64,000 nt of DNA from Pontibacillus yanchengensis. Lineage in GTDB: Bacteria > Bacillota > Bacilli > Bacillales > BH030062. Within the stretch, counting starts at the first letter, position 1; each line of letters opens with the position of its first letter. A program made the position numbers and the translations under genes. Location of the stretch: NCBI RefSeq assembly GCF_009856295.1, contig NZ_WMEU01000007.1, positions 62,001 to 126,000 of the forward strand, written 5' to 3'. The notes beneath the pieces were generated by a model. That model saw only the letters and a program-made list of their open reading frames with translations, did no database searches and was not told the origin of the DNA. This document shows, in pieces, positions 32,584-42,559 of the stretch.

Positions 32584-32712
32584 AAAAGCTCATGTTACCT
32601 TATCGTACGGAGGCGAGGGAAGCATACTAGTCACTGGGCGCTGGAGCTGGACGTGGGCACATCATTTCATCTAAGTTATCCACAACCTCAACCCGTTTAT
32701 AATTTCCTAAAG
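32584..32712 (+). repeat. Dispersed intergenic repeat, copy R5 (3' part)
   Basis: CTTATCGTACGGAGGCGAGG, GAAGCATACTAGTCACTGGG and CGCTGGAGCTGGACGTGG are nearly identical to R9. The right end CCACAACCTCAACCCGTTTA with TAATTTCCTAA matches R8. Confidence 0.85.
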
Positions 32713-32721
32713 GAGAACAAA

Positions 32722-32758
32722 AGCATGTGAGCCTCTTAGAGGACTCACATGCTTTTTC
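32722..32758. terminator. Bidirectional terminator
   Basis: Arms AGCATGTGAG/CTCACATGCT with an inner CCTCT/AGAGG pair, T-run on the plus side. It separates the convergent TrmB and MFS genes. Confidence 0.9.
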
Positions 32759-32760
32759 AA

Positions 32761-33948
32761 TTACATTTGATATTTTCTTTTGTTCTGGACGCCTCCAACT
32801 ATATAGATAAAAAACAACATACACACTAAACTTAAAAAGCCTAATTTAAAGCCAATCGTATCAATCATATACCCAAATAGTGGGAACAGGATCATGATAA
32901 AGAAGCTCTCCACAACACTAATCATCGAGAAAAACGTTGAGCGAACATGGCTTTCTAGTTTGTTTTGAATAAAGTTTGAAAATATCGGCTCATATAAGGT
33001 TACAAACTGTGACATGACGAGGAACGACAATACAATCGCCCAATTTGGAGACCATATATACAGTAAGAAAAATCCTAAATAGAGCGCATAACCATAATAG
33101 GTAATCGTAAAGAACTTCCATCGTGCTTCTAATCGATAGGCTACTTTCGCCATTACTACCCCTAACAAACCTTCTGCTGTAAAAATGACTCCGATTGTTG
33201 TTGCAGAATATCCGATGCGAGTAAAGTATTCTTGTCCATAAAACGTCAAGATGACAATGGAAGTGACGACCATAACAAAAAACGCAATCGGTATATGAAT
33301 GGTTGGATTATTCCTCCATATAGTTGCTCCTTCTTTCAATTGATCTTGCCATTGCTTCATCCAATTCACCTGTTTCTCCTTTTTCTCACGCTCTGGCTCG
33401 TGTAAAAAGAAGATTGGAACTAGAGCAATGACGTGAACGACTACTATGGCACCATAAACAAGCTCCCAACTCATCTCTGCCATCCAACCGCCCGCTAGTT
33501 TAGCAACGCTCAAAGAGAGAAGAGCTAAAGCTGTCATATTACCAAACACACGCGTATATTGATGTTCCTGACCTTGTTCCTTAAGCGTATCATAAGCAAG
33601 CGCCTCTTCAGCACCTGATTGGAAAGTCATACAAAGTCCTAATGTCATGAGTGCTACTCCAAACAAAGAAAAAGAGTCGCTAATCAGCATTAATCCTCCG
33701 TACCCAATACTTAACACATTCCCTATCAACAAGCTTACTTTACGACCATATAAATCAGCTATCATACCAGTAGGTATTTCAAATAGAACGACCGCTACAT
33801 GCATCAGTGCTTCTACAATGCCTATTTGAGTCATGCTTAATCCTGAATCACTCAAATAAATCACCCATAATGCCCGGTCAAAAAACAATTGTGCAAAAAA
33901 GATATATAAATAGATAAACCGAATATTCGTCTTCATGTTCCGTTTCAT
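32761..33948 (-). CDS. MFS transporter (second)
   Basis: A 395-residue transporter with about twelve hydrophobic segments. The motif A region is GMIADLYGRKVSL (about 60-72), and the stretch MTLGLCMTFQSGAEEALAYD followed by TLKEQGQEHQYTRVFGN is typical of the MFS group with YHJ/TetA-like members. AGGAGG eight bases before the ATG fixes the start. The substrate is unknown. R6 lies directly upstream, inside its promoter region. Confidence 0.85.
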   Translation of the reverse strand: MKRNMKTNIRFIYLYIFFAQLFFDRALWVIYLSDSGLSMTQIGIVEALMHVAVVLFEIPTGMIADLYGRKVSLLIGNVLSIGYGGLMLISDSFSLFGVALMTLGLCMTFQSGAEEALAYDTLKEQGQEHQYTRVFGNMTALALLSLSVAKLAGGWMAEMSWELVYGAIVVVHVIALVPIFFLHEPEREKKEKQVNWMKQWQDQLKEGATIWRNNPTIHIPIAFFVMVVTSIVILTFYGQEYFTRIGYSATTIGVIFTAEGLLGVVMAKVAYRLEARWKFFTITYYGYALYLGFFLLYIWSPNWAIVLSFLVMSQFVTLYEPIFSNFIQNKLESHVRSTFFSMISVVESFFIMILFPLFGYMIDTIGFKLGFLSLVCMLFFIYIVGGVQNKRKYQM

Positions 33949-33978
33949 GTTTGGTTCCTCCTGAGAACCTCTATATCG

Positions 33979-34190
33979 AAAGGCACAAGCGCTCGTTTAG
34001 CGACGTACAAACTACTGCCCCACAGGACGTAGGTCAGTTCGATGATGCTGCGTGAAGTAGCGGTTTTCATCAAACTTCCATTACTTCGGAACCACCATCA
34101 CCCAAGAACCTTCCCTGAGTCCTTGACTTATCGTAAAAAGGGACAGGAAGTTTGCTGGGCGCTGTAGCTAGACATCTAAAAGCGAGATCT
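33979..34190 (+). repeat. Dispersed intergenic repeat, copy R6
   Basis: AAGGCACAAGCGCTCGTTTA then GCGACGTACAAACTACTGCC, followed by a hairpin at 34037-34075. Its outer stem is GTTCGATG/CATCAAAC (one mismatch) and its inner stem pairs TGCTGC with GTAGCG. Then CTTGACTTATCGTAAAAAGG and GGGCGCTGTAGCTAGACATC. It lies on the plus strand, in the promoter region of the minus-strand MFS gene. Confidence 0.85.
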
Positions 34191-34217
34191 AATCCACCTT
34201 TTTTCATATAAACAAAA

Positions 34218-34249
34218 AACGCCACAGGTAAATACTCACCCGTGGCGTT
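34218..34249 (-). terminator. Terminator downstream of the 42-residue gene
   Basis: Arms AACGCCAC/GTGGCGTT with TTTTTTG on the minus strand. Confidence 0.75.
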
Positions 34250-34328
34250 ACGCAAATCTACTTAAAAAGGAACCAGACTGGCCTTTAAGTTCATGTACAC
34301 CGATTGTATAGAGGTAAGAAATTTTACG

Positions 34329-34457
34329 TTAGAAGTTTTTTGGAGTTTTGCTAATATTGGACACACTTGTCCCATCTGATAACAAAGTTCCAAAAATGGA
34401 CGCCATGAACACGATAAACTGTTTCACTTCGTCCACAACTTCTTCCAACGTAAACAT
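34329..34457 (-). CDS. Small protein of 42 residues, unknown
   Basis: Reads MFTLEEVVDEVKQFIVFMAS, then a hydrophobic-amphipathic stretch and a polar tail ending TPKNF. AAAGGAGGGAGTAGAA stands right before the ATG, an unusually strong site, and a terminator follows. The frame extends upstream to 34523 without a ribosome site. No family recognised; the N-terminal half could form a membrane-associated helix. Confidence 0.6.
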   Translation of the reverse strand: MFTLEEVVDEVKQFIVFMASIFGTLLSDGTSVSNISKTPKNF

Positions 34458-34533
34458 TTCTACTCCCTCCTTTTTCTTCATATTACTTATCATCATAATA
34501 AAATTCATACTATAACACAACAAGTTTCTTCCA

Positions 34534-35265
34534 TTATCTCAACACACTGGTTAGCACAATCATCACAATAAAGCCAATCATAAACGACAAAGTAGAAGCA
34601 CGTTCATTACCGTCCCCGTGACTTTCAGGTATTAACTCCTTATAGACGATAAACAGCATGGCTCCGGCTGAAAAAGCTAATCCATAAGGTACCACCCCTC
34701 CAAAACTCCCTCCAAAATACACGCCCGCTAAGCTAGCAATAAACTCAATCAACCCCGTTAAAGAAGCGTACAGGAGGGTCTTCCATCTCCTCACTTGCTG
34801 CAACATTAAAAAAAGAGCTACTAGAAACCCTTCAGGAACGTTTTGCAGCCCTATGGCGAACGACACGATTGGGCCTAAATCTTTGTATTCACTCGCATAA
34901 CTCATCCCAACGGAAAGCCCTTCTGGAATGTTATGTAGGGACATTGCAACTAAAAATAATAGAATACTTGCTGAACCAACTTGGTGAGTCGTGTTGTCTA
35001 AATCATGGTGAGGTACGACAATCTCAAGAAGTAATAAGACTAGCGTTCCTATCAGTATTCCAATAACAAGTACATATAAGTTTGATAACTTTAAGGCTGA
35101 GGGGATCAATCCGTACGTAGAAGCTGCAACCATGATCCCTGCAGTAAAAGCTAACAAGCTGTCCTTTCCTTTATGGGATAGATTACGTATCATTAGAACG
35201 GGAAGTGCTCCCAGAGTTGTACAAGAGGAGGTAATTAAGATCCCCCACACATGAACGGATTCCAT
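34534..35265 (-). CDS. ZIP family divalent metal transporter (copy 2)
   Basis: A 243-residue, eight-helix ZIP (GufA-like). The metal-site helices are MSLHNIPEGLSVGMSY and IGLQNVPEGFLVALFL, with KELIPESHGDGNE before the last helix. The His-rich loop PHHDLDNTTHQ (about 85-95) may bind metal. Less than half like copy 1 at 13738 by eye, so this is an old divergence, not a recent duplication. The start ATG is close to a purine-rich segment. Confidence 0.92.
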   Translation of the reverse strand: MESVHVWGILITSSCTTLGALPVLMIRNLSHKGKDSLLAFTAGIMVAASTYGLIPSALKLSNLYVLVIGILIGTLVLLLLEIVVPHHDLDNTTHQVGSASILLFLVAMSLHNIPEGLSVGMSYASEYKDLGPIVSFAIGLQNVPEGFLVALFLMLQQVRRWKTLLYASLTGLIEFIASLAGVYFGGSFGGVVPYGLAFSAGAMLFIVYKELIPESHGDGNERASTLSFMIGFIVMIVLTSVLR

Positions 35266-35568
35266 ACTTGTCCTCCCTACTCATTACTTCTATAAGCATA
35301 TGAGGACAAGATTTAAGACATACCACTCTTTCTTATACTTCCGTCATGCGCTTGGTACTTTTATTCCCGGTGTAATATGTTCAGGGTTTCCTTCGTTATC
35401 CTTAGGGTACTCCTTATCTACTCGGAGGTTATGTTAAGGTATCTAAATAGGATGGGAATGTTTGTACTTAACTATCGGAACCGAATAACAAAATATGTAG
35501 TTTTCAACACCTTCTCCCTATCCTTTGATATGTTTGGGAATCAAAATTATATATTAGAAGAGGGGGAC
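35266..35568. other. 303-base AT-rich intergenic region
   Basis: A continuous frame from 35377 crosses it, but without a ribosome site or coding-like composition. Nothing else seen. Confidence 0.45.
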
Positions 35569-35758
35569 ATGATTATTTGTGTGGTATTGGCCTTCTTTTT
35601 AGGTACTGGGTGTTGGATGTACATTATTATTAGGTGCTATATTAGGAGTATTGTTGGCTATCTTCCATCAGTTAACTAATATTTATAAATGCCTTAAAAG
35701 CGAAAAAGAGAAAGATAAACAACCTTCTAATAAATCTAATATACCTATACGTTATTGA
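35569..35758 (+). pseudogene. Small membrane-protein gene with a frameshift
   Basis: ATG at 35569 after AAGAGGGGG starts MIICVVLAFFLGTG. A shift near 35605-35612 is needed to continue into the plausible second half VGCTLLLGAILGVLLAIFHQ, then LTNIYKCLKSEKEKDKQPSN and a stop at 35756. The whole would be a 60-65-residue protein with a membrane hairpin and charged tail. It could be a real frameshift or a sequencing error. Confidence 0.5.
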
Positions 35759-35810
35759 GTTAAAGAAGCATTTAGCTGAATAAGAGGATAATAAACTCTT
35801 ACGTTAAAAA

Positions 35811-35832
35811 AACGCTCAGAATTCTGAGCGTT
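35811..35832. terminator. Palindromic bidirectional terminator
   Basis: A perfect inverted repeat with 11-bp arms AACGCTCAGAA/TTCTGAGCGTT, A-run before and T-run after. The core AACGCTCA is shared with the ykoC terminator. Confidence 0.88.
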
Positions 35833-35952
35833 TTTGCTAACTATTTATACTTAACATTTGCTTTCGGAAGACATGCTACATATAGTATTATTTCTATGTT
35901 ATTTGCATTTTATCTTCCGAAACTAACCAGCACCTATAAAGGTACGGTTTCT

Positions 35953-37071
35953 TTATTCTTCCATAGCTCCTGCTACATCATATTGAGCAAGATCAAGTTC
36001 TGTTTCATATCCTAAAGCTAATCTGGCTAATTCTGCTCCTACATAGGGGCCACTTGTTAGTCCAGATGAGCCAAGACCGTTTGCTACATAGATGCCTTCA
36101 AAGCCTGGAAGTGCACCAAATACAGGTAAGAAACCTGGTGTGAAGGGACGAAACCCTACTTTTGTTTCCACCATTGTTGAGTCTCCTAGTCCTGGCGCAA
36201 TGGCTAACACCTTACTTAAGATGTCATGAATGCCGCCAGCTGTGACGCGGCGATCCAACCCAACGTCATCTTCATGGGTTGCTCCGATGACAATTTTGCC
36301 TCCACCGAAAGTTAGCAAGTATTTGTTCGTTGGAGGCATCACGACCGGCCAATCTCCTGTTTCTGTATTTGGTATTTCCAGATGAACAATCTGGGCTTTT
36401 TGTGAGGAGACATTAAACGTTACACCTAATGGCTTTATAAGTTCCTTCGCCCAAGCTCCAGCTGTTACCATCACCTGATCTGCAAAATGAGTTTCTCCAT
36501 TCATCTCAATTCCCGTTACTTTCTGACCTTCATGTAAAAGGGAAGCATCCCCATGCATCACGCTAGCTCCATTTTTTTTCGCTGCTTGGATGAGTGCCTT
36601 GCGTAACTTTCCCCCATTCACACGAGCCGCTCCACTTACATGAACAGAGCCATATTCTTCTGATAATGGAGGGAAGAGGGCTTGTGTTTCGGATGGCGAC
36701 AATCGAGTGATTTCACCTATTTCAGGTGCATGTTCCCGACGCTTCCTGGCACGTTCAACCATTTGATCTAGTTTCTTCTCCTCAGTATGCAAGCTAATCG
36801 CACCAACTCGGCTATAGCCGGTGTCATGCTCCCCATCCTCTTCTAATGCTTTCATTAATTCTGGATAATACTTGGCACCACCCTTCACAAGCTGATACCA
36901 TGCTTTATTACGACGCTGGGATAGCCAAGGGCAGACGATTCCAGCTGCAGCATCAGTTGCTTGTCCTGGATCATGGCGATCAACTAAGGTAACCTCAGCA
37001 CCAGCTTTAGCAAGATGATAAGCTGTTGAAGCTCCTAATATGCCGGCTCCTACTACGATATATGACTGCAT
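35953..37071 (-). CDS. FAD-dependent oxidoreductase, DAO family (paralogue A)
   Basis: A 372-residue D-amino-acid-oxidase/dehydrogenase-type flavoprotein. The N-terminal FAD motif is VVGAGILGASTAYHLAKAGA (about 6-25), with DRHDPGQATDAAAGIVCPWL after it. The C-terminal FAD block is GFRPFTPGFLPVFG, then NGLGSSGLTSGPYVGAELA. It would oxidise a D-amino acid or sarcosine-like amine; the real substrate is unknown. The start at 37071 (MQSYIVVG) has AAAAGGTG upstream; the frame extends to 37131. Closely related to paralogue B at 57014. Confidence 0.9.
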   Translation of the reverse strand: MQSYIVVGAGILGASTAYHLAKAGAEVTLVDRHDPGQATDAAAGIVCPWLSQRRNKAWYQLVKGGAKYYPELMKALEEDGEHDTGYSRVGAISLHTEEKKLDQMVERARKRREHAPEIGEITRLSPSETQALFPPLSEEYGSVHVSGAARVNGGKLRKALIQAAKKNGASVMHGDASLLHEGQKVTGIEMNGETHFADQVMVTAGAWAKELIKPLGVTFNVSSQKAQIVHLEIPNTETGDWPVVMPPTNKYLLTFGGGKIVIGATHEDDVGLDRRVTAGGIHDILSKVLAIAPGLGDSTMVETKVGFRPFTPGFLPVFGALPGFEGIYVANGLGSSGLTSGPYVGAELARLALGYETELDLAQYDVAGAMEE

Positions 37072-37225
37072 GTACAACACCTTTTCCCGTTTAGTTTGCT
37101 GATAGCTATTGTACAAGAGATTCACCATCAACTCAATTACGTACGCGTCGTGTCCAACAATAGTTTATGTTACAATAATGTCGATTATCAGACAGTTGAC
37201 CTATTTTTCGGAGAGGACGAACGAC

Positions 37226-37774
37226 ATGAACATACAAAATGGAATTCTTCCTGCAACCAAAAGCATGAAGGATTTTGAGAGATTGTTAGAATCGAATTCA
37301 GAATACATTATTCTACTAGAAGTTCGCGTGTCTCAAGTAAAGAGCTTAGTTCAATATGCTAAAAAATATAACAAAAAAGTATTTCTTCATGCGGATTTAA
37401 TCCAAGGGTTGAAAACAGACGATTTTGCGATTGAATTTCTGTGTAATGAAGTGAAACCGTATGGAATCATCTCAACACGGGCAAATGTCATAAATCGCGC
37501 CAAAAAACATAAAATCATCGCCATCCAGCGACTGTTTTTATTGGATTCACATGCGTTAGAACAAAACATGAAAATCATCCAAAAAACCCAGCCGGATTAC
37601 ATAGAAATCCTACCAGGTTTAATTCCTAAACTTATTAAGGAAATTCACAACGAGGTTAATATCCCTGTCATCGCAGGAGGACTTATAAGAAGTCAGGAAG
37701 ACGTAACCAATGCCCTTGAAGGTGGTGCCTTTGCCGTCACAACCTCTCGGACAGAACTTTGGAATTTTTCCTAG
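37226..37774 (+). CDS. glpP: Glycerol-3-phosphate-responsive antiterminator GlpP
   Basis: A 182-residue RNA-binding antiterminator that, bound to glycerol 3-phosphate, lets RNA polymerase read through leader terminators of glp genes. The family core is visible: FLHADLIQGLKTDDFAIEFL, IISTRANVINRAKKHKIIAI and the closing PVIAGGLIRSQEDVTNALEG. The start ATG at 37226 has GGAGAGG nine bases upstream; the open frame extends to 37109. Next to glpK and glpD, as in B. subtilis. Confidence 0.95.
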   Translation: MNIQNGILPATKSMKDFERLLESNSEYIILLEVRVSQVKSLVQYAKKYNKKVFLHADLIQGLKTDDFAIEFLCNEVKPYGIISTRANVINRAKKHKIIAIQRLFLLDSHALEQNMKIIQKTQPDYIEILPGLIPKLIKEIHNEVNIPVIAGGLIRSQEDVTNALEGGAFAVTTSRTELWNFS

Positions 37775-37790
37775 ATTCATAGCTCATATA

Positions 37791-37820
37791 TTGACAGCGC
37801 TTCCAGTATTGAGTTACAGT
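37791..37820 (+). promoter_or_regulatory. glpK promoter with candidate cre site
   Basis: TTGACA (37791-37796), 18 bases, TACAGT (37815-37820). TTGACAGCGCTTCCA at 37791-37805 matches the CcpA cre consensus with one mismatch and overlaps the -35, so glucose repression is likely. Confidence 0.65.
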
Positions 37821-37841
37821 TTTATCAAAGTTAACAACTGT

Positions 37842-37922
37842 GCGGAGAATTGGAGAGCCACACGTTTCATTTGTACTTCACCCTAATAGAAGGACAAATG
37901 GTTACGTGTGGCTTCTGTTTTA
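37842..37922 (+). promoter_or_regulatory. glpK leader: GlpP target and attenuator hairpin
   Basis: CGGAGAATTGGAGAGCCACA overlaps the left arm of a long hairpin: GAGCCACACG pairs with CGTGTGGCT and CATTTGT with ACAAATG, followed by TCTGTTTTAT. This is laid out like the glpD leader at 39597. GlpP should prevent termination when glycerol 3-phosphate is present. Confidence 0.85.
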
Positions 37923-37970
37923 TCCCACAAGGATAAAGGGAAATGATGGAACACCATTTCCACTACGTAA

Positions 37971-39530
<1,560 letters not shown>

Positions 39531-39543
39531 ATTTCATTTTGTG

Positions 39544-39572
39544 TTGGATACCTTCCTCAAATGAGTTACAAT
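39544..39572 (+). promoter_or_regulatory. glpD promoter
   Basis: TTGGAT (39544-39549), 17-base spacer, TACAAT (39567-39572), so glpD has its own start site inside the glpK-glpD gap. Confidence 0.7.
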
Positions 39573-39596
39573 GAAAGTAACAAGTTAACACATTCG

Positions 39597-39670
39597 GTTG
39601 GAGAAACGGAGAGACCACATTTCCTTTATGGGCTATGCTATAAAGTGATTTGTGGTCTCTTTTTTTATAT
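39597..39670 (+). promoter_or_regulatory. glpD leader: GlpP target and attenuator hairpin
   Basis: GGTTGGAGAAACGGAGAGAC precedes arms AGAGACCACA (39610-39619) and TGTGGTCTCT (39651-39660) with seven Ts. The GGAGAAACGGAGAGACC segment matches what I recall of the B. subtilis glpD leader. Confidence 0.92.
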
Positions 39671-39703
39671 CCCAAAACCATACGAAAAAGGAGCAAATAA
39701 TTC

Positions 39704-41371
39704 ATGGCACACTTTTCTAGCTTAGATAGAGAATCCATTTATGAAGCAATGGGAGAGAACACGTTAGATGTCCTTGTTATTGGAGGCGGAATCACTGGTG
39801 CAGGTATTGCACTAGATGCTTCGACAAGAGGATTAACAAATGGGGTTATAGAAATGCAAGACTTTGCTGCTGGTACATCAAGCCGCTCCACAAAGCTAGT
39901 TCACGGTGGACTCCGTTACTTAAAGCAATTCGAAGTCGCTATGGTAGCAGAAGTCGGGAAAGAACGAGACATTGTCTATCAAAACGGACCGCATGTGACG
40001 ACTCCAGAATGGATGTTACTCCCTTTTCATAAAGGAGGAACATTTGGTCCGCTCTCTACGAACCTCGGACTTCGCGTTTATGACTTCTTAGCAGGTGTCA
40101 AAAAAGAAGAACGACGTAAAATGCTTTCTGCACAAGAAACGCTAGAACGAGAACCACTTGTAAACGAAAAAGGGCTTCGAGGTGCTGGTTATTACGTTGA
40201 ATACCGAACAGATGATGCAAGGTTAACCCTAGAAGTGATGAAGAAAGCCGTACAAAAAGGCACCTACGCACTTAACTATACAAAAGTAGTCGATTTTATT
40301 TATGAGAAGGAGCGGATCACAGGGGTTATCGTAGAGAATCAAATCAACGGTAGTCAGCATTCCCTATACGCCAAAAAGATCGTTAACGCTGCTGGCCCTT
40401 GGGTTGATACATTGCGAGAAAAAGATGGGTCAAAACAAGGAAAAACCTTAAGATTAACAAAAGGGATCCACCTAGTCTTTGATCAACAAACGTTTCCTCT
40501 TCAACAAGCCATTTACTTCGATACACCAGATGGACGTATGGTCTTTGCCATCCCAAGAGACGGGAAAACATATGTAGGAACTACGGATACCGTATATGAA
40601 GGAGATATTTCACACCCTACTATGACAACGGATGACCGGGATTATATATTACGTGCAATAGAGTATATGTTCCCTTCCCTATCCATTACAGAACATGATG
40701 TAGAATCTAGCTGGGCTGGACTTCGCCCTCTAATTTACGAAGAAGGAAAAGATCCATCTGAAATATCAAGAAAAGATGAAATTTTTGAATCGGATTCAGG
40801 TCTGCTCTCCATTGCAGGTGGAAAATTAACAGGATACCGAAAAATGGCGGAGAATGTTATAGATCGTGTTGTCTCCTATTTACAGGACGAAAACGGCAAG
40901 GCATTTTCAAAATCCCAAACCAAGAACCTTCCGATATCCGGAGGAGAAGTGGGTGGAGCAAAAGGGTACGTACAATTCAAAAAACGAAAAATAGAAGAAG
41001 GTATAGCAATGGGCTTAACCGAAAAACAAGCCACGAGCCTTACTCAATTATACGGCGCTAATGTGGGGCACGTTTACGATCTATATCAATCAAAACAGGC
41101 CGAAGCGTATCAAGAAGGTTTGGACCCCGTCGTGTTTGCTATGCTTACCTACGCTATCGAACAAGAAAGCACAGTCAAACCTGTCGACTTCTTCATTCGC
41201 CGAACCGGGGCTCTATTTTTCGACATCCATTGGGTACATCTGCACAAAGAGTCTGTACTTGTTTATATGGCCAAGAAACTAGGCTGGACCCACCAACAAA
41301 CAGAAAGCTTTACTCAAGAATTAGAACAGTTGTTGGAGGAAGCAGTGGTGCCTGTTCCAGTGCACTCTTGA
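39704..41371 (+). CDS. glpD: Aerobic glycerol-3-phosphate dehydrogenase
   Basis: Membrane-associated flavoprotein of 555 residues passing electrons from glycerol 3-phosphate to menaquinone. It has FAD motif GGGITGAGIALDASTRGL (about 27-44), DFAAGTSSRSTKLVHGGLRY, and the later GGKLTGYRKMAENV. The C-terminal helical domain (about 390-555) is the GlpO/GlpD cap. AAAAGGAGC lies upstream of the ATG. With glpP and glpK it forms the glycerol pathway to DHAP. The expected glpF permease gene is absent from the cluster. Confidence 0.96.
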   Translation: MAHFSSLDRESIYEAMGENTLDVLVIGGGITGAGIALDASTRGLTNGVIEMQDFAAGTSSRSTKLVHGGLRYLKQFEVAMVAEVGKERDIVYQNGPHVTTPEWMLLPFHKGGTFGPLSTNLGLRVYDFLAGVKKEERRKMLSAQETLEREPLVNEKGLRGAGYYVEYRTDDARLTLEVMKKAVQKGTYALNYTKVVDFIYEKERITGVIVENQINGSQHSLYAKKIVNAAGPWVDTLREKDGSKQGKTLRLTKGIHLVFDQQTFPLQQAIYFDTPDGRMVFAIPRDGKTYVGTTDTVYEGDISHPTMTTDDRDYILRAIEYMFPSLSITEHDVESSWAGLRPLIYEEGKDPSEISRKDEIFESDSGLLSIAGGKLTGYRKMAENVIDRVVSYLQDENGKAFSKSQTKNLPISGGEVGGAKGYVQFKKRKIEEGIAMGLTEKQATSLTQLYGANVGHVYDLYQSKQAEAYQEGLDPVVFAMLTYAIEQESTVKPVDFFIRRTGALFFDIHWVHLHKESVLVYMAKKLGWTHQQTESFTQELEQLLEEAVVPVPVHS

Positions 41372-41481
41372 TAAAAAAGCAAAAGCGTTCTCCCCAACAA
41401 TGTTTAATCTCTGTCGCTGACTATTCACTCTAGATTTCGAGCTTAGCTCTGGAACAAGAAACCTACAAATTGAAATATGCC

Positions 41482-41523
41482 AATCCCCCAGCAAATAACT
41501 TATTGCTAGGGGATTCGTTTTTT
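41482..41523 (+). terminator. Terminator of glpD
   Basis: Arms AATCCCC-AGCAA/TTGCT-AGGGGATT with a T-run. Downstream (41520-41748) is a decayed stretch with a 60-residue minus-strand frame lacking family resemblance. Confidence 0.85.
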
Positions 41524-41748
41524 ATAGATTTCATTCCTATTCAGAATATTGATAGCTTTGAGCATGAGCTTTTCCGATAGCGGCTTCTTCTCAATGCGTT
41601 TTATACCTTGCTGTTCAGCTAATTTGATGCAGAATATTGGAGCTAGCGACAATATCGATACTACGAATCGAGAAAACTGACCAATCAATTCGTTGAATGA
41701 TTTCCTTAAAGGAGATCATTTTATTGCCTCTTATTATCCTCCAAATAA

Positions 41749-42486
41749 CTACTTTAAGGTTTCAGATACTTGCCTAGTAGCTTCCAATAAATCAGGAACA
41801 TACTCTTTCATTGTTTCCTTATTCCAACGAAAAGAAGGACCTGAAATAGATAAAGCACCGATAACACGGTCTTTTTGATCAAATACAGGAGCGGATAATG
41901 CCGAAACATTAGGACTGATTTCACCATCATTTGTCGCAAAGCCTTCCCTAGCTGTCTGCTCTAATTTTTCTAAAAGAACTGATCGCTCCTCATATGATAA
42001 TGATTCTATAATCTTATCTTGCATTTCCTTTGGTTGAAAAGCTAATATCGCCCGGCCACTTGCCCCGGCATATAAGGGTAATCTCTTCCCTACACCAACA
42101 GAACGACGAATCTCTTCCTGACTTTCGTATTCAATCGTACAAACCCTGTATTGTCCAGTTGGAACATAAAATCCAACCGTTTCTTTTGTTTTATCCCTTA
42201 GTTCAGTTAACCATGGATCAATAACTGGTGCTATAGGCATATCTGTCAATAACTTATTTGCATAGTTTAAGAATGCTGAACCTAGCGAATACAGCTTGGA
42301 TTTAGGGTCTTGAAATATAAGCCCTTCTGACTTTAATGTTTGAAGTAATCGGTGAACTACGGTTTGAGAATAGTCAAGTTGATTACTAATCTCACTTATA
42401 CTTTGTGGTCCTCTTGATTCTGCTAATACATTTAATACATGAATTGCCCTTAACACTGTAGTTGAATATTCAGTTCGTGTTGTCAT
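41749..42486 (-). CDS. IclR family transcriptional regulator
   Basis: A 245-residue repressor/activator. It has an N-terminal winged helix (STTVLRAIHVLNVLAESRGP, then SISEISNQLDYSQTVVHRLL, about 8-55) and a C-terminal GAF-like effector domain (about 75-245) with GVGKRLPLYAGASGRAILAF and the NDGEISPNVSALSAPVFD block. The signal molecule is unknown. It is co-oriented with and downstream of the catabolic operon 42560-47550, whose promoter carries a TTCCG/CGGAA palindrome suited to IclR proteins. Confidence 0.92.
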   Translation of the reverse strand: MTTRTEYSTTVLRAIHVLNVLAESRGPQSISEISNQLDYSQTVVHRLLQTLKSEGLIFQDPKSKLYSLGSAFLNYANKLLTDMPIAPVIDPWLTELRDKTKETVGFYVPTGQYRVCTIEYESQEEIRRSVGVGKRLPLYAGASGRAILAFQPKEMQDKIIESLSYEERSVLLEKLEQTAREGFATNDGEISPNVSALSAPVFDQKDRVIGALSISGPSFRWNKETMKEYVPDLLEATRQVSETLK

Positions 42487-42518
42487 ATAGTCACCTACTT
42501 TTAAGTACTAGATTAATA

Positions 42519-42555
42519 GTAATCCACGATAGATGGTGTACCTACCGTGGATTAC
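42519..42555. other. Inverted repeat between ALDH and iclR
   Basis: Perfect 10-bp arms GTAATCCACG/CGTGGATTAC with a 17-base loop, which itself contains GTAGATGGTGTACCTAC-like partial symmetry. No T-run, so it is as likely an operator of the iclR promoter as a terminator. Confidence 0.55.
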
Positions 42556-42559
42556 GTTA

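Noticed and set aside
35377..35679. 100-codon frame before and across the small membrane protein gene
   Set aside because: Only the part from 35569 has a ribosome site; the earlier part lacks coding character.
41506..41688. 60-codon minus-strand frame after glpD
   Set aside because: It overlaps the glpD terminator and shows no family resemblance; a decayed remnant (possibly of a transposase) was considered but could not be shown.
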